Positions 40,447 through 49,117 of a stretch of 64,000 nt of DNA are shown here, one piece after another. The DNA lies in assembly GCA_023460975.1 (NCBI GenBank), contig JAEWOG010000057.1, positions 1-64,000 on the forward strand. The letters are read 5' to 3'. A program made the translations under genes and the position numbers. Under the pieces are notes generated by a model that saw nothing but the letters and a program-made list of their open reading frames with translations, ran no database searches and was not told the origin of the DNA. The stretch comes from Actinomycetes bacterium (GTDB lineage Bacteria; Actinomycetota; Actinomycetes; Propionibacteriales; Nocardioidaceae). How positions within the stretch are numbered: position 1 is the stretch's first letter; each line of letters begins with the position of its first letter.

Positions 40447-43400
40447 TCAGGCGCGCGTGAGCGCGATGAGGGCGACCGCGTCGTCGCCCACCTTGACGCG
40501 CGTCGCGTCCGCAGGGGCATCGCCGAGGGCGTACGAGGTGGCCAGGGTCTCCGAGGCCACCAGCGCCTCGTGCGTCCGGGCGGCCGCGAGGACATCCTCG
40601 GACCCGTCGATGACCAGCGAGATCCGGTCGGAGATGTCGAGGCCGGCGTCCTTGCGGGCCTGCTGCACCGCGCGGACGAGGTCACGGGCCACGCCCTCCG
40701 CAGCGAGCTCAGCGCTCACCACGGTGTCCAGCACGATGAAGCCACCGCCCGGCAGCATGCCCGTCGCCGTACCTCCCGACGCCTCGCCCGCCACGGTCTC
40801 CAGGGTGTACTCCCCCTCGACGAGCGCCAGCCCGCCGGAGACGACCTGGCCCTCGGCGTCGACGGACCAGTCGCCCGTCTTGGAGCCCTTGATCGCGACC
40901 TGGACGTCCTTGCCCAGACGCGGGCCCGCCGCGCGTGCGTTGACGGTGAGCTTCTGCTCGACTGCGTACGCCGCCGCCTCCGGCGACTCGGGATCCAGCA
41001 CCCGGACCTGCTTGAGGTTGAGCTCGTCGGCCACCAGGTCGGTGAAGCCGGCGATGGAGGCACCGGGGGCCACGACGCTGAGGCCGGCCAGCGGCAGGCG
41101 GTTGCGGAGGTTGGCGCCCTTGCGCAGCGCCGACCCGGCCGAGCACACCTCACGTACGAGGTCCATCGCGGCCAACAGGTCGTCGTCGGCGGGCAGTTCC
41201 TCAGGGGTGGGCCAGTCCGTGAGGTGCACGGAGCGACCACCGGTGAGGCCACGCCAGATCTCCTCGCTCACCAGGGGCAGCAGCGGAGCGGCCACCCGCA
41301 GCACGGTCTCCAGCACGGTCGCCAGCGTGTCGAACGCGTCGACCGACTCCTGGGGCACCTCGGAGCCCTCGGTGGCGCCCTGGGCCCAGAACCGCTCGCG
41401 GGAGCGGCGGATGTACCAGTTGGTGAGCACGTCGAGGAACTGGCGCAGCGACTCGCACGCGCCCGCGATGTCGAACGCCTCCTGCTGAGCCGTCGACGTC
41501 ACCACGAGCTCGCGGGTCTTGGCCAGCAGGTAGCGGTCCATCGGGTGGGTGGAGTGCTCGCCGGGAGCGCGCGTGGTGGCGGTGTAGCCGGCCGCGTTGG
41601 CGTACAGCGAGAAGAAGTACCAGGTGTTCCACAACGGGATCAGCACCTGGCGTACGGAGTCGCGGATCCCCTGCTCGGTGACGACGAGGTTGCCGCCGCG
41701 CAGGATCGGGCTCGACATCAGGAACCAGCGCATCGCGTCGGCGCCGTCGCGGTCGAACACCTCCGAGACGTCCGGGTAGTTGCGCAGCGACTTGCTCATC
41801 TTGTTGCCGTCGCTGCCCAGCACGATGCCGTGGCTGATGCAGTTCTTGAAGGCGGGCTTGCCGAAGATGCCGGTCGCCAGGATGTGCAGCGTGTAGAACC
41901 AGCCGCGAGTCTGACCGATGTATTCGACGATGAAGTCGCCCGGGAAGTGCGCCTTCTTGTCGGCCGTGCCGTCGAACCAGTCGCGGTTCTCGAACGGGTA
42001 GTGGTTCTGGGCGAACGACATCGACCCCGAGTCGAACCACACGTCGAGGACGTCACTGACGCGACGCATCGTCGACTGCCCGGTCGGGTCGTCCGGGTTG
42101 GGGCGGGTCAGCTCGTCCACCCACGGCCGGTGCAGGTCCGCCTCGCCCTGGGCGTTGAGCGGCAGCCGGCCGAAGTCGCGCTCGATCTCGGCGAACGAGC
42201 CGTACACGTCCAGGCGGGGGTAGGTCGGGTCGTCCGACTTCCACACCGGCACCGGGGAACCCCAGAAGCGGTTGCGCGTGATCGACCAGTCGCGGGCGTT
42301 CTCCAGCCACTTGCCGAACTGGCCGTGCTTGATGTGGTCGGGCACCCAGTTGATCTGCTCGTTGTTGGCGAGCATCTTGTCCTTGAAGGCCGTCACCTCC
42401 ACGAACCACGACTCGACCCCCTTGTAGATCAGGGGCTCGCGGCAGCGCCAGCAGTGCGGGTACGAGTGCTCGTACGACTCCCGACGCAGCAGGACGGTGC
42501 CATGCGTCACCGACCCCGCGTCGCCATCGCTCGAGCTTGCTCCGCTGGTCGAGCTTGTCGAGACCCCTCCGGTCGAGACCAAGGCCCGCGTCGCGGCCTT
42601 GAGGTGGTCGATCACGTGCGGGTTGGCGTCGAAGACCTGCATGCCCTCGTAGTCGACGGCCGGGAATGTGAAGCGCCCGTCCTTGCCGACCGGCATCACG
42701 GCCTCGATCTCCTCGCGGTCGGTGACCTCCTTGTCGACCTCACCGAAGGCGCCGGCGGTGTGCACGACACCCGTACCGTCGGTCGTCGTCACTGCGTCGT
42801 CGGCGGCGACGACGCGGAAGGCATTCTTGCGGCCGAGATAGTAGGAGAACGGCGGGGTGTACGTGCGGCCCAGCAGGTCCTTGCCCAGGTAGCGGCCGAC
42901 GATCGTGAACTCACCCTCGGCGTTGGCCAGCTCGCGGGCGTACTTGCCCAGCAACGCCTCGGCCAGCACGTAGCGGGCGGTTGCCCCTGCGGCACCCTCG
43001 GGGGCGCCGGGCACCGGCGCCTCGACCACCACGTACTCGATCTCGGAGCCAACCATGACGGCCAGGTTGGAGGGCAGGGTCCACGGAGTCGTGGTCCAGA
43101 TCAGGATCTTGGCGCCGTCGAGGACGGGGTCGGTGCCCGTGTCGTCCAGAGCGAACCCGACGGTCACCGCCGGGTCCTGACGCATCTTGTAGACGTCGTC
43201 GTCCATCTTCAGCTCATGGTTGGACAGCGGCGTCTCGTCCTTCCAGCAGTACGGCAGGACCCGGAACCCCTCGTACACGTGTCCCTTGTCGTGCAACTGC
43301 TTGAAGGCCCACATGACCGACTCCATGAACTCGGGGTTCATGGTCTTGTAGTCGTTGTCGAAGTCGACCCAGCGCGCCTGGCGGGTGACGTACGACTGCC

Positions 43401-43836
43401 ACTCCTCGGAGTACTTCAGCACCGACGCGCGGCAGGCGTCATTGAACTTGTCGATGCCCATCTCGACGATCTCGTCGGTGGTCTTGATGCCGCCCTGGCG
43501 CATCGCCTCCAGCTCGGCGGGCAGGCCGTGGGTGTCCCACCCGAAGCGGCGTTCGACCCGCTTGCCGCGCATGGTCTGGAAGCGCGGCACGACGTCCTTG
43601 ACGTAGCCGGTGAGCAGGTGGCCGTAGTGCGGCAACCCGTTGGCGAAGGGAGGCCCGTCGTAGAAGACGAACTCGTCCTCGCCGTTGGCCCCGCCGTCTC
43701 GCTGCGCCACGCTCGCCCGGAACGTGTCGTCGTCCTTCCAGTACGCCAGCACCGACTCCTCGATCGCGGGGAAGCGCGGAGTCGAGGGAACGCCGGCGGC
43801 GTCATCGGGCGTGTGCGAGACCAAGGGGTAGGCCAT
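40447..43836 (-). CDS. ileS: Isoleucyl-tRNA synthetase
   Basis: An 1129-residue class I synthetase that charges tRNA-Ile. The HIGH equivalent is PHYGHL (69-74), KMSKS lies near 679-683, and WTTTPWTLPSN marks the editing domain. The C-terminal part with SDRISLVID matches the actinobacterial/eukaryote-like IleRS type. The start is ATG 43836. A Ser/Thr/Gly-rich insert (ALVSTGGVSTSSTSGASSS, about residues 415-436) is encoded by dispersed-repeat DNA that was inserted in frame. A T-box leader precedes the gene. It converges with the secreted-protein cluster. Confidence 0.96.
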   Translation of the reverse strand: MAYPLVSHTPDDAAGVPSTPRFPAIEESVLAYWKDDDTFRASVAQRDGGANGEDEFVFYDGPPFANGLPHYGHLLTGYVKDVVPRFQTMRGKRVERRFGWDTHGLPAELEAMRQGGIKTTDEIVEMGIDKFNDACRASVLKYSEEWQSYVTRQARWVDFDNDYKTMNPEFMESVMWAFKQLHDKGHVYEGFRVLPYCWKDETPLSNHELKMDDDVYKMRQDPAVTVGFALDDTGTDPVLDGAKILIWTTTPWTLPSNLAVMVGSEIEYVVVEAPVPGAPEGAAGATARYVLAEALLGKYARELANAEGEFTIVGRYLGKDLLGRTYTPPFSYYLGRKNAFRVVAADDAVTTTDGTGVVHTAGAFGEVDKEVTDREEIEAVMPVGKDGRFTFPAVDYEGMQVFDANPHVIDHLKAATRALVSTGGVSTSSTSGASSSDGDAGSVTHGTVLLRRESYEHSYPHCWRCREPLIYKGVESWFVEVTAFKDKMLANNEQINWVPDHIKHGQFGKWLENARDWSITRNRFWGSPVPVWKSDDPTYPRLDVYGSFAEIERDFGRLPLNAQGEADLHRPWVDELTRPNPDDPTGQSTMRRVSDVLDVWFDSGSMSFAQNHYPFENRDWFDGTADKKAHFPGDFIVEYIGQTRGWFYTLHILATGIFGKPAFKNCISHGIVLGSDGNKMSKSLRNYPDVSEVFDRDGADAMRWFLMSSPILRGGNLVVTEQGIRDSVRQVLIPLWNTWYFFSLYANAAGYTATTRAPGEHSTHPMDRYLLAKTRELVVTSTAQQEAFDIAGACESLRQFLDVLTNWYIRRSRERFWAQGATEGSEVPQESVDAFDTLATVLETVLRVAAPLLPLVSEEIWRGLTGGRSVHLTDWPTPEELPADDDLLAAMDLVREVCSAGSALRKGANLRNRLPLAGLSVVAPGASIAGFTDLVADELNLKQVRVLDPESPEAAAYAVEQKLTVNARAAGPRLGKDVQVAIKGSKTGDWSVDAEGQVVSGGLALVEGEYTLETVAGEASGGTATGMLPGGGFIVLDTVVSAELAAEGVARDLVRAVQQARKDAGLDISDRISLVIDGSEDVLAAARTHEALVASETLATSYALGDAPADATRVKVGDDAVALIALTRA
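42529..42565. repeat. Dispersed repeat inserted in frame inside ileS
   Basis: A partial copy (TCGAGCTTGC at 42531-42540) is followed by a full copy, CCGCTGGTCGAGCTTGTCGA plus GACC (42542-42565). GGTCGAGACC then trails at 42571-42580. The reading frame of ileS is kept; the encoded residues are a low-complexity Ser/Thr loop. Confidence 0.75.
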
Positions 43837-43878
43837 GGGGTGGGCTCCTGCGTCGTACTGAACTCGGACTGGACAGTC

Positions 43879-44042
43879 ACGAGGACGACGGATGCCGCGG
43901 TACCACCTCGTTTGCCCGACCCACGTGCGTCGGACCACTCGTTGGCGGCTGTGTCGGGCCACTCCCGTCCGGTTCTAGTGGGGCGCTCCCCGGAGTGGGA
44001 GGCCGGTTCTTCCGGAGGCTCGCCGCTGATGACGGCTCAAAC
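43879..44042 (-). promoter_or_regulatory. T-box leader of ileS (translational type)
   Basis: On the minus strand the leader contains the T-box sequence AGGTGGTACCGCGG (about 43895-43908). It is flanked by ACGAGG and CCTCGT arms (43906-43911 and 43879-43884) that form the antisequestrator. Upstream, GCCG-TCATCAG-CGGC forms a tiny stem I with the specifier ATC (44028-44030), the isoleucine codon. AGGAG lies before ATG 43836. Uncharged tRNA-Ile should bind and free the ribosome site. Such ultrashort stem I T-boxes on ileS are known in actinobacteria. Confidence 0.9.
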
Positions 44043-44158
44043 GCCTACCTCGATCGTACGCGTGCCCGAGCGGGGGACGCGAATCACTTCCGCTCATGGC
44101 AGAGGCGGTCTTGCCGAATCGGTTGCGCGGTCGCGGGTTGACTGGTCCACTTCTCTGC

Positions 44159-44695
44159 GTGAGCGACTTGCTGGCCTCGGATGCGTACGACCCCCGCAAC
44201 CACGGCGCGACCCGGGGCGAGCGACAGAACGTCCTGACCTACCTGGACAACTACCGCCTCACCCTTGAGATGAAGTGCCAGGGCCTGACGCCGTTGCAGC
44301 TCACCGCGCGGATCGTGCCGCCCAGCGACCTCTCGTTGCTCGGGCTGGTGCGCCACATGGCGGGAGTCGAGCACAACTGGTTCCGCCGGGTGCTCGGCGA
44401 GCGGCTCGACCTGCCCAGGATGTGGCCCGATGACCCCACGGGTGGGTTCGCTGACGTGGAGCCGACCGAGCAGGCCGTGGCCGACGCGTGGGAGACGTAC
44501 CGCGCCGAGGTGGCCCACGCCCGGTCACTGACCCGCGACCTGCCTCAGGAGGCGCTGGGCATCGAGGTGCCGCTCGACTCCACCCGCAACATCAGCGTGC
44601 GCGCGATCCTGGTGCACATGGTCGAGGAGTACGCCCGCCACGCCGGGCACGCCGACCTGCTGCGCGAGCGCCTGGACGGGCGTACGGGCCACTGA
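44159..44695 (+). CDS. DinB-family protein (DUF664), paralogue 1
   Basis: A 178-residue four-helix-bundle protein. Typical metal-ligand histidines are in LGLVRHMAGVEHNWFRRVL and HMVEEYARHAGHADLLRE, matching DUF664/DinB_2. DinB relatives include mycothiol- and bacillithiol-dependent S-transferases, so a thiol-transfer role is possible. GTG 44159 (VSDLLASDAY) is chosen; a start at 44097 would add a poorly conserved leader. The next gene is a close paralogue. Confidence 0.85.
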   Translation: MSDLLASDAYDPRNHGATRGERQNVLTYLDNYRLTLEMKCQGLTPLQLTARIVPPSDLSLLGLVRHMAGVEHNWFRRVLGERLDLPRMWPDDPTGGFADVEPTEQAVADAWETYRAEVAHARSLTRDLPQEALGIEVPLDSTRNISVRAILVHMVEEYARHAGHADLLRERLDGRTGH

Positions 44696-44891
44696 TCTCT
44701 CGCCGTCCGGCGCGCCGGACTGACCCGGGCACACGGTCGGGGATGGCCCTTCCGGACCCCCTTCTCGCGGGCTTGGTGCGCGTACGGACCACGCTTTCTC
44801 ACCACCGCGAGCCCACGTGGTCTAGACAGTCGTGTTCTAAAGGCTGAAGCGCTTATTGCCAAAACAGGCCTTCAGGCTCGATCCTTCTCTC

Positions 44892-45431
44892 GTGAGTCAG
44901 TTCGCCGTCTGGACGCCAAGCGTCCCTGCGCAGCGCCAGTCAGCGCCGTCCGCTCCCCGTGGGGAGCGGCAACACTTGGTGGAGTACCTCGAGTACTACC
45001 GCAACGCGCTCGAGCGCAAGTGCGCCGGGCTCACCGCTGAGCAGATGGGGACCCGTTCGGTTCCCCCGTCGGCGATGTCCTTGCTGGGTCTCGTGCGCCA
45101 CCTGACCCGGGTGGAGCACCACTGGTTCCGCCGCGTGATGGGCGACGAGCAGTCGCTGCCCCGGCTCTTCAACGGTCCCGACGACGACGCCGGCTTCGCC
45201 TTCCGCGCAGCCACCGAGGACGCCGTGGACAGCGCGTGGGAGCTGTGGCGCTTCGAGATCGCGCACAGCCGCGACGTCCTGCGCCGCGTCGAGATGCACG
45301 ACATGGTCCAGGTGGACGGTCAGGCCAGCGAGGTCCGCGACGTCCTCCTGCACCTGATCGAGGAGTACGCACGCCACCTCGGCCACGCCGACCTGATCCG
45401 TGAGTGCATCGACGGGCGCACCGGCCACTGA
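44892..45431 (+). CDS. DinB-family protein (DUF664), paralogue 2
   Basis: A 179-residue paralogue of the preceding gene. It keeps LGLVRHLTRVEHHWFRRVM and HLIEEYARHLGHADLIRE and ends with the same DGRTGH. The start is GTG 44892 (VSQFAVWTPS). It has its own 196-base upstream region and is closed by a long hairpin. A metal-dependent thiol transferase or uncharacterised damage-response protein is the best inference from family. Confidence 0.85.
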   Translation: MSQFAVWTPSVPAQRQSAPSAPRGERQHLVEYLEYYRNALERKCAGLTAEQMGTRSVPPSAMSLLGLVRHLTRVEHHWFRRVMGDEQSLPRLFNGPDDDAGFAFRAATEDAVDSAWELWRFEIAHSRDVLRRVEMHDMVQVDGQASEVRDVLLHLIEEYARHLGHADLIRECIDGRTGH

Positions 45432-45441
45432 CGCTGTTCTT

Positions 45442-45481
45442 CGACGAGGGCCCCGACCGGTTTCGGTCGGGGCCCTCGTCG
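45442..45481 (+). terminator. Terminator after DinB paralogue 2
   Basis: CGACGAGGGCCCCGACC (45442-45458) pairs perfectly with 45465-45481 over a six-base loop, 10 bases after the stop. Confidence 0.9.
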
Positions 45482-45641
45482 TACGGCGGTGTGCTCGGCG
45501 CGGGGTTCTCTCGGCGGCGGCCAGCCGTACGCCCGCCACTGTGTCGGCGATTCGAGCACCTAGTGGCCTTTGCAACGCCCACAACGTGCCAACTTCCCCG
45601 CCTGAGCGGGGATCCTCCGCGCCAGGGCAGGGCAGAAATGG

Positions 45642-45681
45642 CAGCTGGGGCGCCGCGGGAAACCCCGCGACGCCCCAGCTG
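45642..45681 (-). terminator. Terminator of the DUF6801-like gene
   Basis: CAGCTGGGGCG (45642-45652) pairs with CGCCCCAGCTG (45671-45681), with an inner GCGGG/CCCGC stem. It lies 22 bases beyond the stop of the minus-strand gene ending at 45704. Confidence 0.8.
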
Positions 45682-45703
45682 GATGCCTAGCAGTTGAGAG
45701 CGA

Positions 45704-46726
45704 TCACTTCACCGTGACGGTGAGCTTCTTCGCCTTCGACGGCAGGTGAGCGTCCGAGCCACCGTAGTTCGCGGTGACGGTGAACTTGCCCTTCTTCAGC
45801 TTGGGCAGCTTGACGACGCCCTTGCCGTTCTTGAGCGTGACGGTGGCCTTGATCTTCTTGCCAACCGACTTGCCCTTGATGACGACCTTGACGGTGCCGG
45901 TGGCGTTGCCGGACACGCTGATCTTGACCTTGCCCTTCTTGCCAGCCTTCAGCTTCTTCGGGGCGACCTTGATCTTGGTCGCGGTCTCGGCCTTGACGAC
46001 CGGAGCCGGCGTGGTCGGGGTCGGCGTCGTCGGAGCCGGCGTGGTCGGAGCCGGGGTGGTCGGAGCCGGCGTGGTCGGAACCGGGGTGGTCGGCGTGCCG
46101 TCGGTCACCGTGTAGCTGCCCACAGCGGCCGGGGTCGGCGCGGCGCACTCCAGCCACGCGTGCTGAGCCAGGCCAGGAGCAGGCGTGGTGCCGTCGGCCT
46201 GGAAGAGGTCGATCGCAATGCTCAGGTCGCCGCCATCGACGTTCTGAGCACCAGCCGTAGCCGTCGGCACGGCGCCGAGCGCGCCACCGGCCGCCACGTC
46301 GAAGCCCGTGGCCACGACGTCAGCACCGGTCACCGAGTCGGTGAAGCTGGTGGCGGTGCCACCCACGGTGAAGTTGGCCACCATGCTGGCGTCGAACTTC
46401 GCGGCGCCCACCGCCGGGCCGGCCATGAGCTCAGCGAGGCCGGCGGGGACGTGCAGCGTCACCTCACCATTCGCGTTGAGCGCGGCGTCCTTGGCAACGC
46501 TGGCGGGGATGTCCGTACCCACACTCGCAACGATGGGCTGCGTGGTCAGCGGGTCCGGAGCCGGGTCGCCAGCCGGGTCCGCGAGGTAAACGCCGCAGTT
46601 GTACGTCAGGTCAACGGTGGCGGCCTGCGCCGCCGTGCTGATGCCGACGAGGCCGGCGACGCTCAGCGACGTCGCGGCGGCGATGCCAGCCACCTTGGCG
46701 ACAGATCCATTCTTGAGTGCAAACAC
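45704..46726 (-). CDS. Secreted protein: DUF6801-like domain, Pro-Thr linker, Ig-like domain
   Basis: A 340-residue exported protein starting at GTG 46726, with GGAGGG upstream. The signal peptide is KVAGIAAATSLSVAGLVGIS up to AAQAA. The first domain begins VDLTYNCGVYL and contains two cysteines (NCGV and LECAAP) that could form a disulfide, in the style of DUF6801. A linker repeats TTPAP (about residues 227-256). An Ig-like C-terminal domain has KVAPKKLKAGKKGKVKISVSG and LKKGKFTVTANYGGSD. It has no sorting signal. It may bind wall polymers. Confidence 0.75.
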   Translation of the reverse strand: MFALKNGSVAKVAGIAAATSLSVAGLVGISTAAQAATVDLTYNCGVYLADPAGDPAPDPLTTQPIVASVGTDIPASVAKDAALNANGEVTLHVPAGLAELMAGPAVGAAKFDASMVANFTVGGTATSFTDSVTGADVVATGFDVAAGGALGAVPTATAGAQNVDGGDLSIAIDLFQADGTTPAPGLAQHAWLECAAPTPAAVGSYTVTDGTPTTPVPTTPAPTTPAPTTPAPTTPTPTTPAPVVKAETATKIKVAPKKLKAGKKGKVKISVSGNATGTVKVVIKGKSVGKKIKATVTLKNGKGVVKLPKLKKGKFTVTANYGGSDAHLPSKAKKLTVTVK

Positions 46727-46761
46727 TTGTGCGATCCCTCCAGACGCTTGTGTACATCTAT

Positions 46762-46787
46762 GTGGGGGCATCACATGAAACCCCCAC
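46762..46787. promoter_or_regulatory. Inverted repeat in the leader of the DUF6801-like gene
   Basis: GTGGGGG (46762-46768) and CCCCCAC (46781-46787) flank a 12-base loop, about 36-61 bases upstream of the start codon. The region around it is the most AT-rich in this part of the window, so it is likely a promoter/leader control site. Confidence 0.45.
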
Positions 46788-46867
46788 GAGTCTCGGAGTG
46801 ACCGTACTCACAAGTCGCGAGAATTGGAACAGGTTCTCCCAGAAAGTTCCTATGTCGAGACACTCGT

Positions 46868-48997
46868 TTACACGCGCGTCGCCACGTCCCACGCCGAGTG
46901 GATCGCACCGTCGATGTAGCCGACCTTGCCGGCGTCACCGATCACGTCCACGGAGAAGCCTGCCGCCTCGAGAGCCGTAGCCAGCGGAGCCGAGGACGTC
47001 GTGCCGTCGGCGTAGATGACGGCGCCCGCGGGAGCCACTTTGGACGTCTCGCCGTCCTTGCCCGTCACGGTGAACTCCACCGTCGAGTCGGTGATCGCCG
47101 TCGCGCGCGCGAACCGGTGCACGACCACGCCGTGGTGGCGGGCGTTGCTCGAGGCGGTCCAGCGTCGCGGCATGGCCATCGGCAGGCCGAGTTGCTGCCC
47201 CTCCTCCAACAGGGTCACCCGGCGACCGCGCTCGGCCAGGAACTCCGCCAACTCCAGACCGACCAGCGAGCCGCCGATCACGACGACGTCCTTCGACAAC
47301 GGCAGGAACGTGCGCGTGGTCCGACGTACGGCCTCGGGACTCTTGGTGATCCCCGACAGCTTGCCCAGCTTGCCCAACACGCGCAGGCCCAGGCCCGCCT
47401 CGTCCGCACCGGCGCTGCCCAGCATGACGCCACGCAGGCTGTCGCCCGTGTGCACGTGCGGCAGGTCCCCACCCGGGATCGCCGGAGCGGGCCGTACGGC
47501 GCCCGTCGCGACGACCACGTGGTCGGGCGCAATCTGACGCAGGGTCTCCACGTCGGCGCGCGTGTTGAGGCGTACGTCGATGCCGAGACGCTCGACCTCG
47601 CTGCTGAGCCAGTCGAGCAGGCGCTCGTTGTCAGGGGTCGTGAGGGTCGAGAACCACAAGGTGCCGCCGAGACGGTCGGACTTGTCGATCACGGTGACCC
47701 GGTGGCCACGCTCAGTGAGCACACGCGCGCTCTCCAAGCCGGCGGGGCCAGCGCCGACCACGACGATGTGCTTGCGGGTACGGGTGGGCAGCAGCGGGAG
47801 CAGCGTCTCGTTGCCGAGCGCCGGGTTCACCGCGCAGAACGGAGTGTCGTCGAAGAAGTTCTCGTTGACGCACAGGTAGCAGTTGATGCAGGGACGCACC
47901 TGCTCGAAGCGCCCCTCGGTGATCTTGTTGGGCAACTCGGGGTCGGCCAGCAGTTGACGTCCCATCGCCGCGAAGTCGATCTGACCCGCGGCAATCGCCT
48001 TCTCCGAGACCTCGGGAAGCATGCGGCCCACCGCGATCACCGGCACCGAGACGTGCTTCTTGACCTCGGCGGCCGAGTCGACGTACGCGCCCACCTTGTT
48101 GGGCAGCGGCCCGTCGGTGAAGTTGTCGAACGGGTTGCGTCCCCATCCGGTCACGTGGATCGCATCGGCGCCCGCCTTCTCGAACAAGGCGGCTGCCTGG
48201 CTCGACTCGGCCAGGGTGAGCCCGCCTTCCTGACCGAACTCCTCCCCCGCAACCCGCACGATGATGGCGAGCTGGTCACCGACCCGCTCCTTCACGGCGC
48301 TGATGACCCGGCAGGCGAGTCGCGCACGGTTCTCCAGGGAACCGCCGTACTCGTCGGTGCGCAGGTTGTCGCGCTGGTTGAGGAACACCCCGAGGATGTA
48401 GCCGTGGGCCACGTGGATCTCGATCGCGTCGCAACCGGCCTTGGCGACCCGCTCCGCGGCGTCGGCCCAGGAGCTCACCAGCCAGTCCATGTCCTCGTGG
48501 GACATCTCGTGGTACGTGCCCTGCTTGCCGCCCGTTGCGGCAGCCATCTTGCCGAGCTCCTCACGGGTGCACTCGACCATCGCGCCCATGTCGTAGGTGT
48601 AGTCGGGGATGCTGGGCGCGATCAGCGGGCGATCGTTGACGGTGTCGACCCGCGCGACCTTGCCGTGGTGGGTGCTCTGGATGCACAGCTTTGCGCCCGC
48701 GGCGTGCACCGCGTCGGCCAAGGCCTTCAGCCCGGGGATGAACTTGTCCTCCGACAGCCCCGGCTCCTTCATCGACGCCGCCCCCACGGGGAAGGCGATC
48801 GCGCATGCGCCGGTGATGATCAACCCTGCGCCGCCAGCTGCCCGCGCGACGTAGTGGGCGATCTCGGTCTCCTCGATCTCCCCCTCCTCGGACACGTTCA
48901 TGTCCATGGCCGGGAGGACAATCCTGTTGCGCAACTCCATCTGGCCGATGCGGCCGGGAGCGGTCAGATGCTGGAAGGTCTGCTGCTTGCTCACCAC
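46868..48997 (-). CDS. NADH:flavin oxidoreductase, 2,4-dienoyl-CoA reductase-like
   Basis: A 709-residue FMN/Fe-S/FAD enzyme. The N-terminal Old Yellow Enzyme barrel shows LRNRIVLPAMDMN, AIEIHVAHGYILGVFLNQRDN and DEYGGSLENRARL. The cluster region CINCYLC with a later Cys in DTPFC can hold a 4Fe-4S centre. The C-terminal pyridine-nucleotide part has VVVGAGPAGLESARVL and VVVIGGSLVGLELAEFL. This layout matches FadH and trimethylamine dehydrogenase relatives. The substrate is unknown; an unsaturated acyl-CoA would fit the lipid genes elsewhere. GTG 48997 or the next GTG is the start. It is divergent from dapD. Confidence 0.88.
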   Translation of the reverse strand: MVSKQQTFQHLTAPGRIGQMELRNRIVLPAMDMNVSEEGEIEETEIAHYVARAAGGAGLIITGACAIAFPVGAASMKEPGLSEDKFIPGLKALADAVHAAGAKLCIQSTHHGKVARVDTVNDRPLIAPSIPDYTYDMGAMVECTREELGKMAAATGGKQGTYHEMSHEDMDWLVSSWADAAERVAKAGCDAIEIHVAHGYILGVFLNQRDNLRTDEYGGSLENRARLACRVISAVKERVGDQLAIIVRVAGEEFGQEGGLTLAESSQAAALFEKAGADAIHVTGWGRNPFDNFTDGPLPNKVGAYVDSAAEVKKHVSVPVIAVGRMLPEVSEKAIAAGQIDFAAMGRQLLADPELPNKITEGRFEQVRPCINCYLCVNENFFDDTPFCAVNPALGNETLLPLLPTRTRKHIVVVGAGPAGLESARVLTERGHRVTVIDKSDRLGGTLWFSTLTTPDNERLLDWLSSEVERLGIDVRLNTRADVETLRQIAPDHVVVATGAVRPAPAIPGGDLPHVHTGDSLRGVMLGSAGADEAGLGLRVLGKLGKLSGITKSPEAVRRTTRTFLPLSKDVVVIGGSLVGLELAEFLAERGRRVTLLEEGQQLGLPMAMPRRWTASSNARHHGVVVHRFARATAITDSTVEFTVTGKDGETSKVAPAGAVIYADGTTSSAPLATALEAAGFSVDVIGDAGKVGYIDGAIHSAWDVATRV

Positions 48998-49117
48998 AGC
49001 AGGCTAGGCGCGCGCTTCGCCCTCCGTACAGGCCGTCGCGGCCACCGGGACTCCCCCGCACGCGCCACGGGATGTCGAGGCGCGGGCGCCACCGGGACCT
49101 CCGTAGACTTCGCCAGC

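Noticed and set aside
38482..44268. A 1928-codon plus-strand open frame
   Set aside because: It is an antisense or out-of-frame shadow of secreted paralogue 3 and ileS, His/Arg/Gly-rich with no domains; GC-rich third positions keep such frames open.
46019..46110. Tandem nucleotide repeat as a separate feature
   Set aside because: It is the coding sequence of the Thr-Pro linker of the DUF6801-like protein and needs no separate explanation.
46898..49117. Long upstream extension of the dapD frame
   Set aside because: The extension is antisense to the flavoenzyme gene; conserved DapD sequence begins at GTG 49118.
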